DNA of 64,000 nucleotides from Cerrena zonata (lineage: Eukaryota > Basidiomycota > Agaricomycetes > Polyporales > Cerrenaceae): contig JASBNA010000009.1 in NCBI GenBank assembly GCA_038087015.1, positions 310,001 through 374,000 on the forward strand, read 5' to 3'. Shown here one piece after another: positions 1-12,342 of the stretch (position 1 is its first letter; each line of letters starts with the position of its first letter). The notes below the pieces were generated by a model. It saw only the letters and a program-made list of their open reading frames with translations, ran no database searches and had not been told where the DNA came from. The position numbers and the translations under genes are program-made.

Positions 1-1619
1 CTTGAAGATCCTCGAAGATCTGTTTGTGGTTCCCAGGTGCGAGATAGTATGCCATAGCGTAAGACCACTTAAGCGAACGTCGGCACCCCGTTAGTTCATC
101 GACAGCGTGCTGCATGAATTTTGCCTAAAAACGGGGTTAGTTCTAGAGATGATACCTGAGCATCTGAGACGTTTTCAGACCTCAATCCAAGACAATTGTC
201 CAATCTCCTGGACCATAACCATCTTCTCCTGAGTCTGTTCGCAAAGCTGTTGATCGAGTCGGGCAGACACCTCGTGATTATTGAATCGATCGAAGTAGAA
301 ATGATACTTCTTTAGTTTCTGCTGAGCTTCAGAGGCGTCGCTGTCTGGTTCTAGCTCTTTCCATGCTGTACAATTTTCGTCTCCTTGGTAGCCGTGGACG
401 CCCCAGTTCTTTAGACAAAGCCAACAGAATTCATAACGGCAATTGCGACACATAATACGGCTGATTTTTACTGATCAGTGAGATTATCAATGCTGACACG
501 GATGTTACACACTTGCAACCACCGGCCTTTTCGATGGCGTTATGACATTTAGGGCATTCTCGAGTATTGGCTTTCATCCATTGTGCTGTCCCTGAGTCTT
601 CTTGGGCATTCTTTAGCCATAGCCCGACAAACTTGCAAATACAGGGTCGATGATCGCTGTCCATGCCGCACCCAAAGCAGAAAGCGTGCCCTTTTCCACA
701 GGAAACTGTAGGCACTTCAGTCAAGAGGGATGAGCCTCGACCACCCGTGCAAGATACAGTTTCATCACAAGATGGGTGGGGACAAAATCGAAGGTTTGTG
801 TTCGCCTTGACGTAGTCACGCCTGAGAAGTTCTTGATATCTGTCCGGTTATGAGTACCTAAATCAGCGCTCGAGAGAAGCACTAATCATGATACCTTTCT
901 TGTATCGACGAGTCCATCAGTTCGCTGATGAAAGGTTCATCAACATAAGTACGGCATCCCTGTTCCATGCAGCAGAACAGTGTTTGACCATCCTCTACAA
1001 TCTTTGACTGAATGTACATTCGCCAACAGGGCGCGCAGAAGGCGTGTGTGCAACGTAGTTTAGCTATATTCGAAGGATCTGGCTCATCAAGACAGATACC
1101 GCAAGTGAATGCGACAGGCGTGAGCTTCACACGTTTCGTAGGACGATGTGCGGGTTCTTCGTGCTCGGGTTCGCCTATTTCCTGGAGGACAGCGGAAGGC
1201 GAATCCATAAATCTCTCAAGCAAACGATCTTCGTTCCATCGAAAGTGTTGCAGCAGGATAGAGACAATGGGGTGCTAGAATTGATAGATGAAACTGATAT
1301 GATTCAACGTGGTGTGTGGCGAGGGATGAGTAAGCAAACCTCAAGGCCAACGATACTTGCTACTCGATTTATGTCTTCTCGCAAGGTTTCCTGGAGGCGT
1401 CCGGCGGGAAGACTACGATGCTCAACGCCAGTAAATTTCTTCTTGCCCTTGTCATTGGCAGATGGAACATCATAGTCAGAATCATTGTCGTGGAACTGCA
1501 AATAGGAGGAACGCGTCAGGAAAGGCGTAACAAGTTCCCGCGAAATCGCGTACATCTTCGAAATCTTGCGAGCCGCCTGAATCGTAAGGGTCACTGGGAG
1601 GATCGCTGTAATCAGACAT
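1..1619 (-). CDS. Ariadne-type RBR E3 ubiquitin-protein ligase, 3'-truncated by window edge
   Basis: RING-IBR-RING ligase that takes ubiquitin from an E2 onto its own RING2 cysteine and then to substrate. The start at 1617-1619 opens with MSDYSDPPSD; a short intron restores the acidic N-terminus (FHDNDSDYDVPS) typical of Ariadne proteins. RING1 (CGICLDEPDPSN...CTHAFCAPCW) lies about 960-1110. The IBR (CGKGHAFCFGCG) follows at about 660-700. RING2 (ECPKCHNAIEKAGGC) is split by an intron, and joining across it gives GGCNRIMCRNC with the catalytic Cys kept. The C-terminal Ariadne helices (KWSYAMAYYLAPGN) run to base 1, so the 3' end is missing. The family call is firm; the exact orthologue is inferred. 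Confidence 0.9.
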
Positions 1620-3228
1620 GATGTTTAGGGTGGTAGGTGAATGAAATATAATATGTCTAAGATACTCTGGGAGACGATGGTGGTTGTAGTGAGAGTTGTG
1701 GCTGAGTGTATGTTCGCCAAAGCGCCTCTTCCACGGCTCGGTGATTCGGCACGATCATAAGGTGGCGGTGTACTATGTACCAACGCGAGTCGGACTAGAA
1801 GAAATGCCGCCGGGGACGTCGGCTAGATCCCTTGCTTGTGCCAAAGGGATAAGGCTGAAGATAATTTGAATGTTGTTACCTTGAAATGCGTGAGGATTGG
1901 AGTAGTGTTCTCTCTTGAAAGTTTTCAATGCATCAATATTTCTATTATCTTGTCCCCTACCCATTCCAGATCTTAGCTACTGTCCTCCAATACATTATGA
2001 GAGATACATATCCAGTCAATTTCAAGTTCAATCAGATCATTACCATGTTTACTTATGCTTCATATTTTTACAAATACCTCTTTTCCTGAGTATCTACAGC
2101 ATTGGTGATGCTCTTTGATGATGTTGTAATGCCAGTGCGAGTCAAAAAGAACCTAGGCTCAGTTCCAGCCTCTAGCATTTGGAAGACAGTCTCCAGAACC
2201 TCCCGCTATCATTTCTTCAAGTTCACACACTGAGTCGGTTCGCAGCTGGAGGGACCGTCGAAGAGGGGTAGAACATTTGCACTGTGTCCTGGTGTTCCAT
2301 GGCGTAGTCTCTGGTATCAAAGCTAGGTTCATGGACACACTGTCGCTCCAAAATATTTTGCTAAGCTGTCCTTGAGCCCATTTATGTATTATCCAAGGTA
2401 GTACAAAACATACACTTTGCTCGGAGCAAGCGCCCCTGCGGCCCGCACGGGGCCCGGAGAGTTACGGAAGTCGGATTGAGCCGGGTTACATGCAATAAGC
2501 CCCAGCAGAGAGCCCTTGCAAGCAAGGGAATTCAAGAAAGTTTGACTTGGTCGAAACTCTAACCTTCACCACAACCACCGCGGTCCCGCTCTGGTACTCA
2601 AGTACCGCACTGTGACTGTTCTTGTATCAAAACCGTGTGCCATAATGATCTGTGGACCCACAAGTACGTACTGTACCATTCAGACGTTAGTGACGTCGAT
2701 CCAACAATCTTAAGCACAAACTTGAAAGTGCACGGTAGTCATTTGCTTTGACTACTAGAATTAATATCATGCTCAAACACATGACCCTCAATATCTCTCT
2801 TGTCGGCAAGTATACTAGGGTGTATTCCAGTCTCTCTATCTCCGGTTCCATCATACATATTATCGCTGGCTGCGGCATATTGTCAACGTTTCCTAATGCG
2901 AGCAGGGGGTGATCAATTTGAAAGGGCTTCGAATGCCACCCATGAGTTTATGTACCATAGCCAATGTCCAGTACGGGTGAGTGTTACTTAGTTTACCATG
3001 ATAACCGCAAACTCAGAGTTGGACACATGGCAGCAGTATTTATAGTGACAAACGATGTTATGAGAATAGACGTAATAGTCACATGTGCCCTTCGGAATCG
3101 GTGACTTTCCACTGAGCGTTCTTGGCGGTCGAACTAGCGAATGCCATTTCAGCGTTCACCCTGACGCTTGACAAGCTGAGTATATATACCGAGTGCTTTG
3201 AGTCGGTAGACCGCCAAAGGTATCGATC
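1620..3228. other. Intergenic, no gene recognised
   Basis: Region between the divergent RBR ligase and P450 genes. Short reading frames here show no family motifs. Two small GC-rich hairpins are visible: one around 2430-2455 (GCCCCTGCGG with its near-complement CCGCACGGGGC) and one around 2510-2530 (CCCTTGCAAGCAAGGG). The final part should contain the P450 promoter. Confidence 0.6.
3181..3188 (+). promoter_or_regulatory. TATA box of the P450 gene
   Basis: TATATATA lies 41-48 nt before the P450 start codon at 3229, which suggests a very short 5' leader. Seen directly; function inferred from position. Confidence 0.55.
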
Positions 3229-5422
3229 ATGGCCTTATCCTTCACCATTCCAGCAGCCCTTGTGGCTATCTTTGTCGCCTTGCTTCTCAAGAGGCTCACC
3301 CGCAAGTCACTACATCTACCCCCCGGACCTAAGCCTCTTCCGATTGTAGGGAATTTATTAGATATGCCTTCGGGGGCGTCATGGGCCGAGTTTTCTCCTA
3401 TGTCCAAGCAGTATGGTGAGTACTATCAACCGTTTACCAGATGATTGATCACTTTCTGAAATACTTCAAGGCGATATCATGTACTTCAAAGTGATCAACC
3501 AGCATACCATTATTATCTCTTCAGTAGAAGTCGCGGCTGATCTCTTTGAGAAACGATCTACGATTTACTCAGATAGATACCACTCCGTCTCCCTTACCGA
3601 CCTGTGAGTTATTTATAAATATGTCTTCTTGTCTCTAATTCCTTCCATTTCGTATATAGTATGGGAGACGACTGGTCATTCATACTTCAAAGCTATGGTG
3701 AAGATTGGCGTAAACGACGAAAGATATTCCACCAATACCTCGGCCCAAGTGCTGTGCGCGAATTCGACGGACATTTATCGGAACATATCGGTGGATATTT
3801 AAAACGGCTGAAAGCTACTCCTGAACATATGTTCGAACATACACGTTGGTAAGTTATCCCCAATGGGTCAATCCTAGTCTGGTACCGATAACAGTTAACA
3901 TTCAGGATGGTTGTAGCCATTCTGATGAATATCATCTATGGAATACACGTGGAAGATGTCTCAAACAAGCATGTTGCTGAGGCCGAAGCATGGGTGGCAG
4001 GTGTCAATCAGGTACTAGAGCCGGGTCGATTTTTAGTCGACATTCTGCCGTTCCGTATGTTTGATTTGTTCAACTTTATGGTGCCGACAGCGTTCAAATT
4101 CAAATATCTGCTCTCGTCCCAGTGCAACACATCCCAGCTTGGTTCCCAGGAGCAAACTTCAAAAGGTTATTATTCGGATGGAGAGAAAACATGTATAACG
4201 CTCGTGATGGACCTTTCTACGAAGCGAAAGATGCATACGTATGTAATATCTTGCGTCATATTCATGCTAATGTATTCTCATACCGCCTATATATAGACGG
4301 CTGGAACCTCTCGAAATTGCGTCGTGACAAGGATTTTAGAAAACATTGGGGACAAATCTGACAGCTCGGAACAAGAAACCATCTCAAGAGACAGTTTAGG
4401 CTCAGCATTTGGAGGTACGCATAGTATGACGAGTTATCACCCCTTTTGCTAACTTTTCGATAGCTGGTGTTGATACGGTATGGCAAAATTTAAGACACGT
4501 CGCAAAATACATATCCTGAAATCTCCCAAGAGTGCTCCGACTTTACAGATATTCTTCCATGCTATGATGGCTCATCCCGAAATTCAGAAACGCGCGCAAA
4601 CACAGCTAGATGCAGTTGTTGGTTCGGATAGGCATCCAACCCTCAACGATCGGGACCAGCTTCCGTACATTGACGCCATCCTGAAGGAAGTTACACGCTC
4701 CGTCCCAGTTACACCGCTCGGTGAGTACATATAACCCCACGAACTCTGTTTTGCGTCATGCCAAATAATCTATGGTTACCTTAGCTCTTGCCCATTTTAC
4801 CGCGACTGACGATGAGTATCGGGGATATCACATCCCCAAAGGATCTGTAGTTATTCCGGTATGTGCTATTTTCTCAATATCGAAAATGAAACTTGCTCAT
4901 TGCAACTTAGAACGTTTGGTATGTCACTGTCATGAAGGCTTTCACCGATACTGATCTCGTTTATACAGGCACATGCTCCACGACCCAGCCAATTATTCTG
5001 AACCCCACGAATTCAAACCCGAGCGATTCCTAAACTCCGATGGCACGCTAAACTCGGACATTCTGGAACCCAGTACAATGATCTTCGGATTTGGTCGAAG
5101 GTAAATAAGATAACACCTTCTATTACTTGCTTCATTAACGTATTACCGATGTACTAGGATATGTCCCGGACAATATTTGGCCTCGAACATGCTCTTTCTG
5201 ACAATGGCATCCGTACTCCACGTCTTCAACATTACGCCAACATTAGGTGAAGATGGAAAGCCAAAAGTACCCGAACTGCACATGTCCCCGACAATTGTCA
5301 GGTTAGTGTTTATTCGAAGTCTTGTTTCAGCATTTATTAATATTATGCAAAGCCACCCGGAGCCTTTCGATTGTTCCATCCAGCTGAGGTCATCCTCAAG
5401 AGAAGTACTCATCTCTGCATAA
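3229..5422 (+). CDS. Cytochrome P450 monooxygenase
   Basis: Heme-thiolate monooxygenase, probably ER-bound. The N-terminus is a membrane anchor (about residues 3-20) followed by the proline hinge LPPGPKPLPIVGN. After splicing about ten exons the frame stays open: C-helix WRKRRKIFHQ, an I-helix with GAGVDT, the K-helix ExxR as KEVTR, the PERF motif KPERFL, and the heme loop FGFGRRICPGQYLA with the Cys ligand. It resembles the basidiomycete group related to O-methylsterigmatocystin-type P450s, but the substrate cannot be read. One intron (from about 4060) must be removed to join LPF to QHIPAWFPGA. The last junction is ambiguous: either read-through or an intron ending AAG joins to SHPEPFDCSI. 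No biosynthetic partners lie beside it. Confidence 0.9.
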
Positions 5423-5537
5423 GACTGTTATAGAAGCCTAAGTACACTTTCCATTACTGAACTATACATATTGGGATGTACTATCTATCATCTGACGATC
5501 CACTAAAAACAAGACACAGTCTACGGCATTACAGTCT

Positions 5538-6471
5538 CTACCACTCCTCGACTTCCTCCTCCTCCCACGGCCCATTATCCCCCTCGATTCTATCGAGCCA
5601 ATGCATCTCGAAAGACGAAGAATAATACTGGCTGAAATAGGGTCGTAAGCGCATATATCTGCGTGGCTCGACTCCGTATCGGGGATTGTTGTAACCCCCC
5701 ATAGGTCTGGAGACGTATTCTTGCACGAGGAAGTTTGGTGCGAAGAACACATCTTTCCCACTTTGCAACTCCTGATGTCGGGCCTGACCTACACATCCCT
5801 GATTTCTTTCTATGAACGACCAGAGATTATTGAGCTGCTCAATATAACTGGTGTCATCCTCCCCTTCGACTTCGAGTAGACATAAATGGGTGAGTTGAGG
5901 AGTAATTCTTGCGAAGATGTCACTCAGGTGCTCTTTTGGGAGGATAACCGAGCCTTTTCCAGGCATTGCTTGGTATACAACTCCAGAGATGAGCATGCGT
6001 TCAAGCTGCGGCGAAGTACAGGACTTTGTTAGGAAGTCTGGGCCAATGTCCGCCTGTATCATAACCTCTCGCAACTCTGGAAAATCGAGAGGAAACAGCT
6101 GGGGTAGATTGATGCGGACAGCTGTGAAGGTATAGATGAATGGAGCGACAAAGGTCAGGATCTCCTGAGCTAGTATCCAGGAAAGCGTTGGATCGGGTGG
6201 AGGATTAACGTGATATAAATGCGGCCATGGGCGTGTCCTGCTTGGAGTCATGAAGAGGTGACGAACAACCCGATGGCGGGGCTCTCTATTCGAGAGCATA
6301 GTATGGAATGCCTTGAGCAAGGTCGCGGAGAGCTACGCTGTACAATTGCACATGGTATGCGATGTTGTAAATAGACTTCGATACGAGGGAGAGTGAACAA
6401 CCTGTTTGACCTCCATCTGTGCAGGCAAACAAGAATATATTGAGCAATAGGTCAGTTGGGCAGCTCTCCAT
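5538..6471 (-). pseudogene. F-box-like protein, family B copy 1, frameshifted
   Basis: Starts MESCPTDLLLNIFLFACTDGG, an F-box-like opening shared with the copies at 7340-8293, 49712-50647 and 58707-59744. The frame breaks near 6312-6330: the N-terminal frame runs into a stop after VALRDLAQGIPYYALE, while the homologous continuation LKAFHTMLSNRE lies in another frame. Against the intact copies about 5 nt are missing there, and no splice sites explain the change. The rest is well kept to the C-terminal family motif HWLDRIEGDNGPW and an acidic tail. F-box proteins usually recruit substrates to SCF ubiquitin ligases; for this family that is inference. A sequencing error is the alternative. Confidence 0.75.
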
Positions 6472-7339
6472 CAGTATCGGTATCTGCTGGAGGGGGTCGT
6501 GGTTGATACTCAAGTGATAATGTCTATGGACTTTGTGGCGTTACGTATTTATGTGCACGGTGACTTAACGCTAGCTCCCACAGTTGCAAAGGTACATCAT
6601 ACATCATTGATACCCAAGGTCTGTTCACAACGGTACAGTACAGATGTCATCTTAACTCAAACCAATAGCAATGATGTTACTGTATAGCGGACCCGCTATA
6701 CGCACCTATATCAACTCCTAACGGCTACTGGAAGATAACCTCCGTTCACACAAGCAGCTTTGCACGCCAACATTGTGCTGAGTGGTTGAAAGATCAGTCA
6801 TACCTACGTGTTGAAGGTAACAAACAAAGTAATAAATAGTATACAGAAAACCGCAGTACACGTATGTCTGAAAGGGTCGAGTGTCAATTCCCTTCTACCC
6901 GTCACTTACATCAGCACACACCTACTATATAATACTCGCTTCACCCTTCGTTAACTCCAGCTTTGCTCACCCGCTCGCTGTTACTTAACGAAGATACCTT
7001 GTGTCTATTCATTCATTGACTGACTAAGTGAAGCAATAGCTTACACAAACATACAATTCACAAGTAAGCAGACTGATACGTACAGTATTGCATTGTCCAA
7101 TCCTTCTTCTTGAGGACTTCGTCAGCTGAGACATGTCCTATTTCTGAAACTGAAGCATGCTACACTCGTATTTATTATCGTTGTATTGAGGTATCCATCT
7201 AGATTAAGAAATTATTGAAACTCGGCCGGATGGGTCATACCTGATTTATTCCAAGTCAACAATAATACAGAGGTCCAAACTGATCAAGTATTCTTGTGAG
7301 AAACCAGTGAGACAGATAGAATGGAAGAAATCCTACCCT
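6472..7339. other. Intergenic between two F-box B pseudogenes
   Basis: AT-rich stretch upstream of copy 1 and downstream of copy 2. I see no coding motif, tRNA or mobile-element signature. Confidence 0.6.
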
Positions 7340-8293
7340 CTAGTATTCAATTGTCACTTTCTCCTCCCAAAGTCCCGGTGCACCGATGATTCTAGCTAAC
7401 CAGTTTGCTTCAAAATCGGAAGAAGAATAGGATATCGGGCTGAGATCAGGTTGTAGTCATAGGTTTTCTTCAAGTTGCTTCCCATTTTGTTCAGGGGATG
7501 GTGAGGGCGGACGGAATATAAAAAGTCTGTGAGCTCTTTTGTAGACTATGAACATCGGTGCGAAGACGAATTCCGCCTTCTTCCGCAGCTCATTGCGTTG
7601 CTCTCGGTCTGCATGTACACCGAGACGTCTCTGGTTATCCCTCACAAATATCCACAAATCCTCTAGCTGGTCCATAAACTCAATCGTTTTGTTTTCCGTG
7701 GCTTCATAGAGGCATAGGTGAGTAACCTGGGGTGAGACTCGGGCAAATTACTTTGCTAGGTACTGTGCAGAGAGAGATGAAGGTAGGTCTGAGGAGATCG
7801 CGATTCTTCCTGCTTTTGGGGCGGTCTGAGCACCTGACAGGAAATCGGGAGGTACCTCAATACTATGCACTCTAATCTCTCGCAACTCCGGGAAGCTGAA
7901 AGGAAATAGGTTGGGAAGGTTGACACAAATGGCCGTGAGATTCCGAATAAATGGTGCGAGAAGAGAAAGGATCGTGATGGCTAAATCCGATGCAGGGTCA
8001 TAAAACTTTAGTGCCCGTTCCCACCCATCGTCGCCCCATAGTGGATCCGAGTAAGTCTGCAGAGTGATGAAGAGGTGACGAACTATCCGTTTTTCAGGTT
8101 TTCTCTGGATAAGGAAGGCATGGAATGTTTCGAGTTGAAATTGAGAGTGGAGAGCGATGCTGTTCAATCGCACGCGATCTGCGACATCATGAACGTATTT
8201 TGATACGAGGGAGAGAGCGCAACCTGTTTGGCCTCCATCAGTGCAGGCCATCGCAAAGATGCGGAGTATTAACTCGGTCGGACAGCGATCCAT
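7340..8293 (-). pseudogene. F-box-like protein, family B copy 2, nonsense and frameshift
   Basis: Opens MDRCPTELILRIFAMACTDGG, closely matching copy 1. An in-frame TAA at 7748-7750 interrupts homology: YLAK-stop-FARVSPQVTHLCL aligns to HLSDIFARITPQLTHLCL in copy 1, and the same frame continues open through DQLEDLWIFVRDNQ. A second lesion near 7460-7500 moves the C-terminus to another frame, where FEANWLARIIGAPGLWEEK matches the family tail and stops at 7340-7342. Two independent lesions make a decayed gene more likely than a sequencing error. It lies in the same orientation as copy 1 and probably arose by tandem duplication. Confidence 0.8.
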
Positions 8294-9186
8294 TGTGCAG
8301 AGACGAATACTCGGCCAGGGAAGACGTGAGTGGAAGTACTGAGGATGCCGTAGTTTGCATGGGGTATGGTCTACCGTTAGCGGGAACCACTCGAGGCTTC
8401 GTATATGAGTAAAAAGTACCTGAAAGCTTGTTCAACTCTGCTGAAGTGCAGCTTGAGGGTGACTAGGAGAACCGTATCTCGTAATATCACACTGCGGCAC
8501 TAGCAACACAAGTTATCTGCGTTGTTTCTGTAATGACACTTGTACACTGACAAGAGTTACCCTTTACTAGAAGTAGGATCTGACTGGAATGTTCAATTTT
8601 CTAGGAATCGGTTAGGTTTTGGAGTGGGCAGGATCAGGTCGCAGACGCCTTCAAGACTTTCAAGCGTCCTGGTCGAATACCGCCACAACCTGCTACAAGT
8701 TACAACGTGTCTACTCCTGCGGCCACCTTCCTCATTATAACGTGTTGCCTAACTATGCAGACATCTTGGCATATTGTACTCTTCAATACTGTCAGTGCCA
8801 ACTCCCACAGGCTACCCACAACCATTTCCTTGCTATTGGCCGCCGTAGTATTGACAATTGTTAGGATGCGCAACCAAGGTTGAAGATGGTGGGTCAACCT
8901 AATCATTATAGTAATCATATGTAGTATTGAACTCAGACCACTGAGTTTGAACAGCGATGCAGATATTCCAGACACGCGGCGATCGAGAGAGGGTGACCGA
9001 GTATGGTAAGTAAAAGTGTACGGTACTCGATGAGCGGCGAGCCTCCTCAGGCCGGTCAGCCTCAGCTGGAGGACCATATATCTTGCCCGCCGAGATATCT
9101 GCTTCCTCCGTGCTCACTTCATCTCTTACCATCATCTACCCCGCCTCCTGCCCCTGAGCCATCGCTATCTCGTATCGCTATTCGTT
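8294..9186. other. Intergenic, probable promoter of the 9187 gene
   Basis: No gene recognised. Weak AT-rich TATA-like sequence (CATATATC, about 9074-9081) and a pyrimidine-rich stretch at about 9110-9180 suggest a promoter and 5' leader for the gene starting at 9187. Confidence 0.5.
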
Positions 9187-10334
9187 ATGCAAGCAAACAA
9201 CATCACCCCCACCCTGTCCGCCGCCAAGCCTGTGGTGAAGAACAACTTCTTCACCCGGATGATTGAGAAGATCAAGGGTCGCAAGGTCAAGAAGCCCTGT
9301 ACGCCGTCCTTCGACCTCGACCTCGAGGCCGGCGAGAAGGAGGCTGCAAAGAAGCCCAGCTTCTGGAAGCGTTTCAAACAGGTAACGTATTTGTCTCTTG
9401 ACTTTCAACGTTGTAGAGCAAGATGGCTGACAGGTGGTGTTGTTAACAGTGCTTCAACAAGACATTCTCCAAGAAGTCTGCGAAGCCATACCAAGAGCCC
9501 ATCACTCTGATTCAGGCTCGGCTGCCACTCCAGATGCCCGTGGATGACGTGCCCTCTGCAGCCCTCAAGGAGCAACCCACTGCTGATGAGTTTGTTCGTG
9601 TCAGCCCCAGCCCCAGCCTCGAGGAGGCTGCCCGCCAAATCATGGTGTCCTCAGGCCTCTTCTCTGATGCTCTCTTCGACGAAGAGGATGACTATGACTA
9701 TGAGGATGAGAATGACGAGGACAACATTACCTTCGACCCCTCCTTACCCACCGACAAGGAGGACAGGGAGGACAGGGAGTTCACGGCCGAGAAGTCATAC
9801 CCAGTGATCGAGACGGTGCGCGTTGCCATCCCCGAGGCGCAATGTGCAGTCGTCGAATACTGGGAGGAGGCCATTCCCGAGGCATGCTCAGCCGTCATTG
9901 AAATCTGGCCTGCCGCTGCCGAGGCTGCCGAGGACATCAAAGACACCACCGACGTTGCATGCGACACCGTCGCTACTCAAGAGGAGTCCCAAGTCGCTGT
10001 TGCCGACATCGTTGTCGAAGAGTACTACACCAATACGGAGGTCACTGTCAACCCTGCAGAGATCAGCCTTGGCCTGTTCGTCCTCAGGGACCTGGACTAC
10101 CTGCTCCCTCCTGTGCTCTCTGACTCTGCACCTGAGCCCGCTGCTGCTTGTGCTGGTCCTCTCGTGCGCAAGTCTGGGCTCGCTGCTCCTCTTTGTCGCC
10201 GATCGGTGAATGTCGCCAAGGTGAACTGTGAGGGCATCAAGCGTACCTCTCGTGTCTCCCGCGTCGGCCGCACCACCCGCCGAGGCAAGGAGAATGCCTG
10301 TCCTGCTGGTCTCCTCTCTGCGATCTCGGAGTAA
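9187..10334 (+). CDS. Hypothetical protein with acidic middle and basic C-terminus containing a KEN motif
   Basis: Not recognised. Two exons join cleanly: a basic first exon (FTRMIEKIKGRKVKKP, ending FWKRFKQ at 9380) and, after an intron of about 69 nt, CFNKTFSKKSAKPYQEP leading into the long second exon. The middle is strongly acidic (Asp/Glu run at about 9675-9730) followed by Val/Glu-rich low-complexity sequence. The end is basic (KRTSRVSRVGRTTRRGKENA) and includes KEN, the core of an APC/C-Cdh1 degron; a single KEN can occur by chance. No domain, signal peptide or membrane helix is evident. Codon use is strongly C-rich compared with neighbours, suggesting good expression. Length is about 360 aa. 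Confidence 0.75.
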
Positions 10335-12342
10335 CTCTTCCTGCTGCACTCGTCTTACTCGCTTCTTTCCTTCTCTCAAGACTGGACCCACCATCTCTCT
10401 ATCATATCTTTCCCTTTGTTTGTTTGCTTGATCTATCGTGTCTGCTTCGTCTATCTGCTCTACCTATCGCTAATACTGCCTTGTCGGATCCTCAAGTCCA
10501 ACACCTAATGTCTGTCCTGCACTTTTGCGGCCATCCGACATCGCTCCACCCTTCCCAGTGCTCTCGTCTGTCGCATTGCTATACACCATTTGGATGGCTA
10601 AAGACACCATACTCGGACTAGACCGAAGACACGGTCACATTTCTCTGGGACTCCTCTGTGTAATTGACAACACACGCTGCATCACCTCGATGCCTTTTTC
10701 TTTACTCACGGCTACACCCCGTGCACTTATCCGACCACGAGCCCCGGCTGGCTCTCTCTCTCTTGGCGTCTCTCATTGACAATGGACTATTTCTGTGGAT
10801 TGGAGGCTGGATGCTTCGGCTAGTGTGTCCATCGACACAGTGAGTCTCCTTTCTATATATTTATCTCCGACGAGTTGAGCTAACGTCTATTGTGTAGTGT
10901 CCCAGCCCCATCGCGAAGCTCTGATAACCCGAGCCTGCGGAGCTTGACTGTCTGACATGAAACGGACGGTCGCTCTGCTGTACGCACCACTGATATATCC
11001 ATTGTCGCACTCACACTCGCCCTGGTACTGTTGTACTCCCCGATTCTTTACTGGCATTTCTCCCCCTCCTCCTTTCCTCATCCGGATCTCTTCTTGACCA
11101 GCAATTATGGAGTTACGGTCATTCAAGACTATCGTATTACTTCAAGACCTGCTAGCTCATAGCTGCGACGTATGAGTCTCTTTTCCTTTCCCCCGTGTTC
11201 CTCTCTTTTGGAACGCCCCTCACCCCCGCCTTTGCCTGTATCGGAGATGTGCTGCTTGGATGTGCGGTGAACTTCAACGGTCTGTCCCATCGGCCTAGTT
11301 CCCCCATCCAGCTGCGGTACTGTAGTATGCAAGCCGCTTGCATGAGGTGAGCAACCCTTCCTACTAACACCTGCCTTCATGTGCTGATGATATTGCTGTG
11401 TAGTGTATATGAGCTGATTCTGAACGAGCGAGTGACTGCTGTTGGTGGTTTGGTCGTGATGAGTGTGTTGGTTGTGTCTGTGTGTGCTGGATGAGGTGTT
11501 TCTGGTGTATGGGGATGTGTTGGTAATTAGATAGTCAAGTCGCACTCGAGTGTGGACGTATATTTGTCTCTACTTCCGATCTATGGATCTCTTTGACCAT
11601 CCACTTTCTTGCTTGTGTGAGACCCAACTGCGACACTTGCCAAAACGGGCCTAACGTGAGTCTACTCATTAGCGCAGAACATCTTCACCTGTCGATTCGG
11701 TGTCTCAGTCTGTCTCAGTCCATACAGCATGTTTCCTGTCTACATTTGGACACGCTCTGCTACTTATACACCGGATTTTACTACGCTAATAAACAAACAA
11801 TGCGACCCCGTGTTGAATACTCTCTTCATGAGCCGTTGGGTGGATCTTCTCCTCTTCATGTACTGACAATGGGTGTACAGGACGCCTTGGAGTTTGTGTT
11901 GTAAGGTTTACAATCGATGTTCGTACGATGCGATACGCTTTACAACGCGGAAATCTACTCTACTGCTCTGATAATGTTATCCCAACCCATACACCCAGGA
12001 CCTACCCATTTCGAAGAGATAAATATTCGGCCACCCCTTTCCCCCACTGGGGTGCGATTCATTCTCGACTCTCGAGTATTTCATACCCACTGCCATGCAT
12101 TATTGTGTCTGCTGTGAGAAGTGCTACTGTCTACGTTGCATTGTGACTCTTCTTCGCTTCCTCCTCTCCCTTTCCTTTCCCTGATTAGTTCAATGACATT
12201 ACATGACTCGTCTAGGTAGGTCCGAGTCGTGCCCGTCACGGGTCCGAATACAGTATAAAGGCATCACACGCTGCATGTAATCTCTCTTCCTCCCCCACCA
12301 TCCCCATCTGTCCCGATAACTGACCAACTTTCGTCGTAAATA
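10335..12342 (+). other. Long pyrimidine-rich non-coding stretch with intron-like units
   Basis: No convincing protein. The plus strand is C/T-rich like a transcribed leader or trailer. It carries well-formed intron-like units: 10840-10897 (GTGAGT, internal CTAAC, TGTGTAG), 11347-11403 (GTGAGC, CTACTAAC, TGTGTAG) and 11656-11708 (GTGAGT, CTCAG). Each is 53-58 nt, the size usual in this window. This suggests a spliced long 3' UTR of the 9187 gene or a separate non-coding RNA. TATAAAG at 12254-12260 probably belongs to the next gene. Confidence 0.45.
12254..12260 (+). promoter_or_regulatory. TATA box before the 12343 gene
   Basis: TATAAAG lies 83 nt before the start at 12343, followed by a C/T-rich leader. 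Position-based inference. Confidence 0.45.

Noticed and set aside
3907..4296. P450 as a pseudogene because of apparent stops between exons
   Set aside because: Every stop falls inside a GT-AG intron that restores the conserved P450 order; the heme loop and ExxR are intact.
9888..10394. 168-aa minus-strand frame opposite the 9187 gene
   Set aside because: Shadow of a GC-rich, well-supported plus-strand exon; no motif or splice support.
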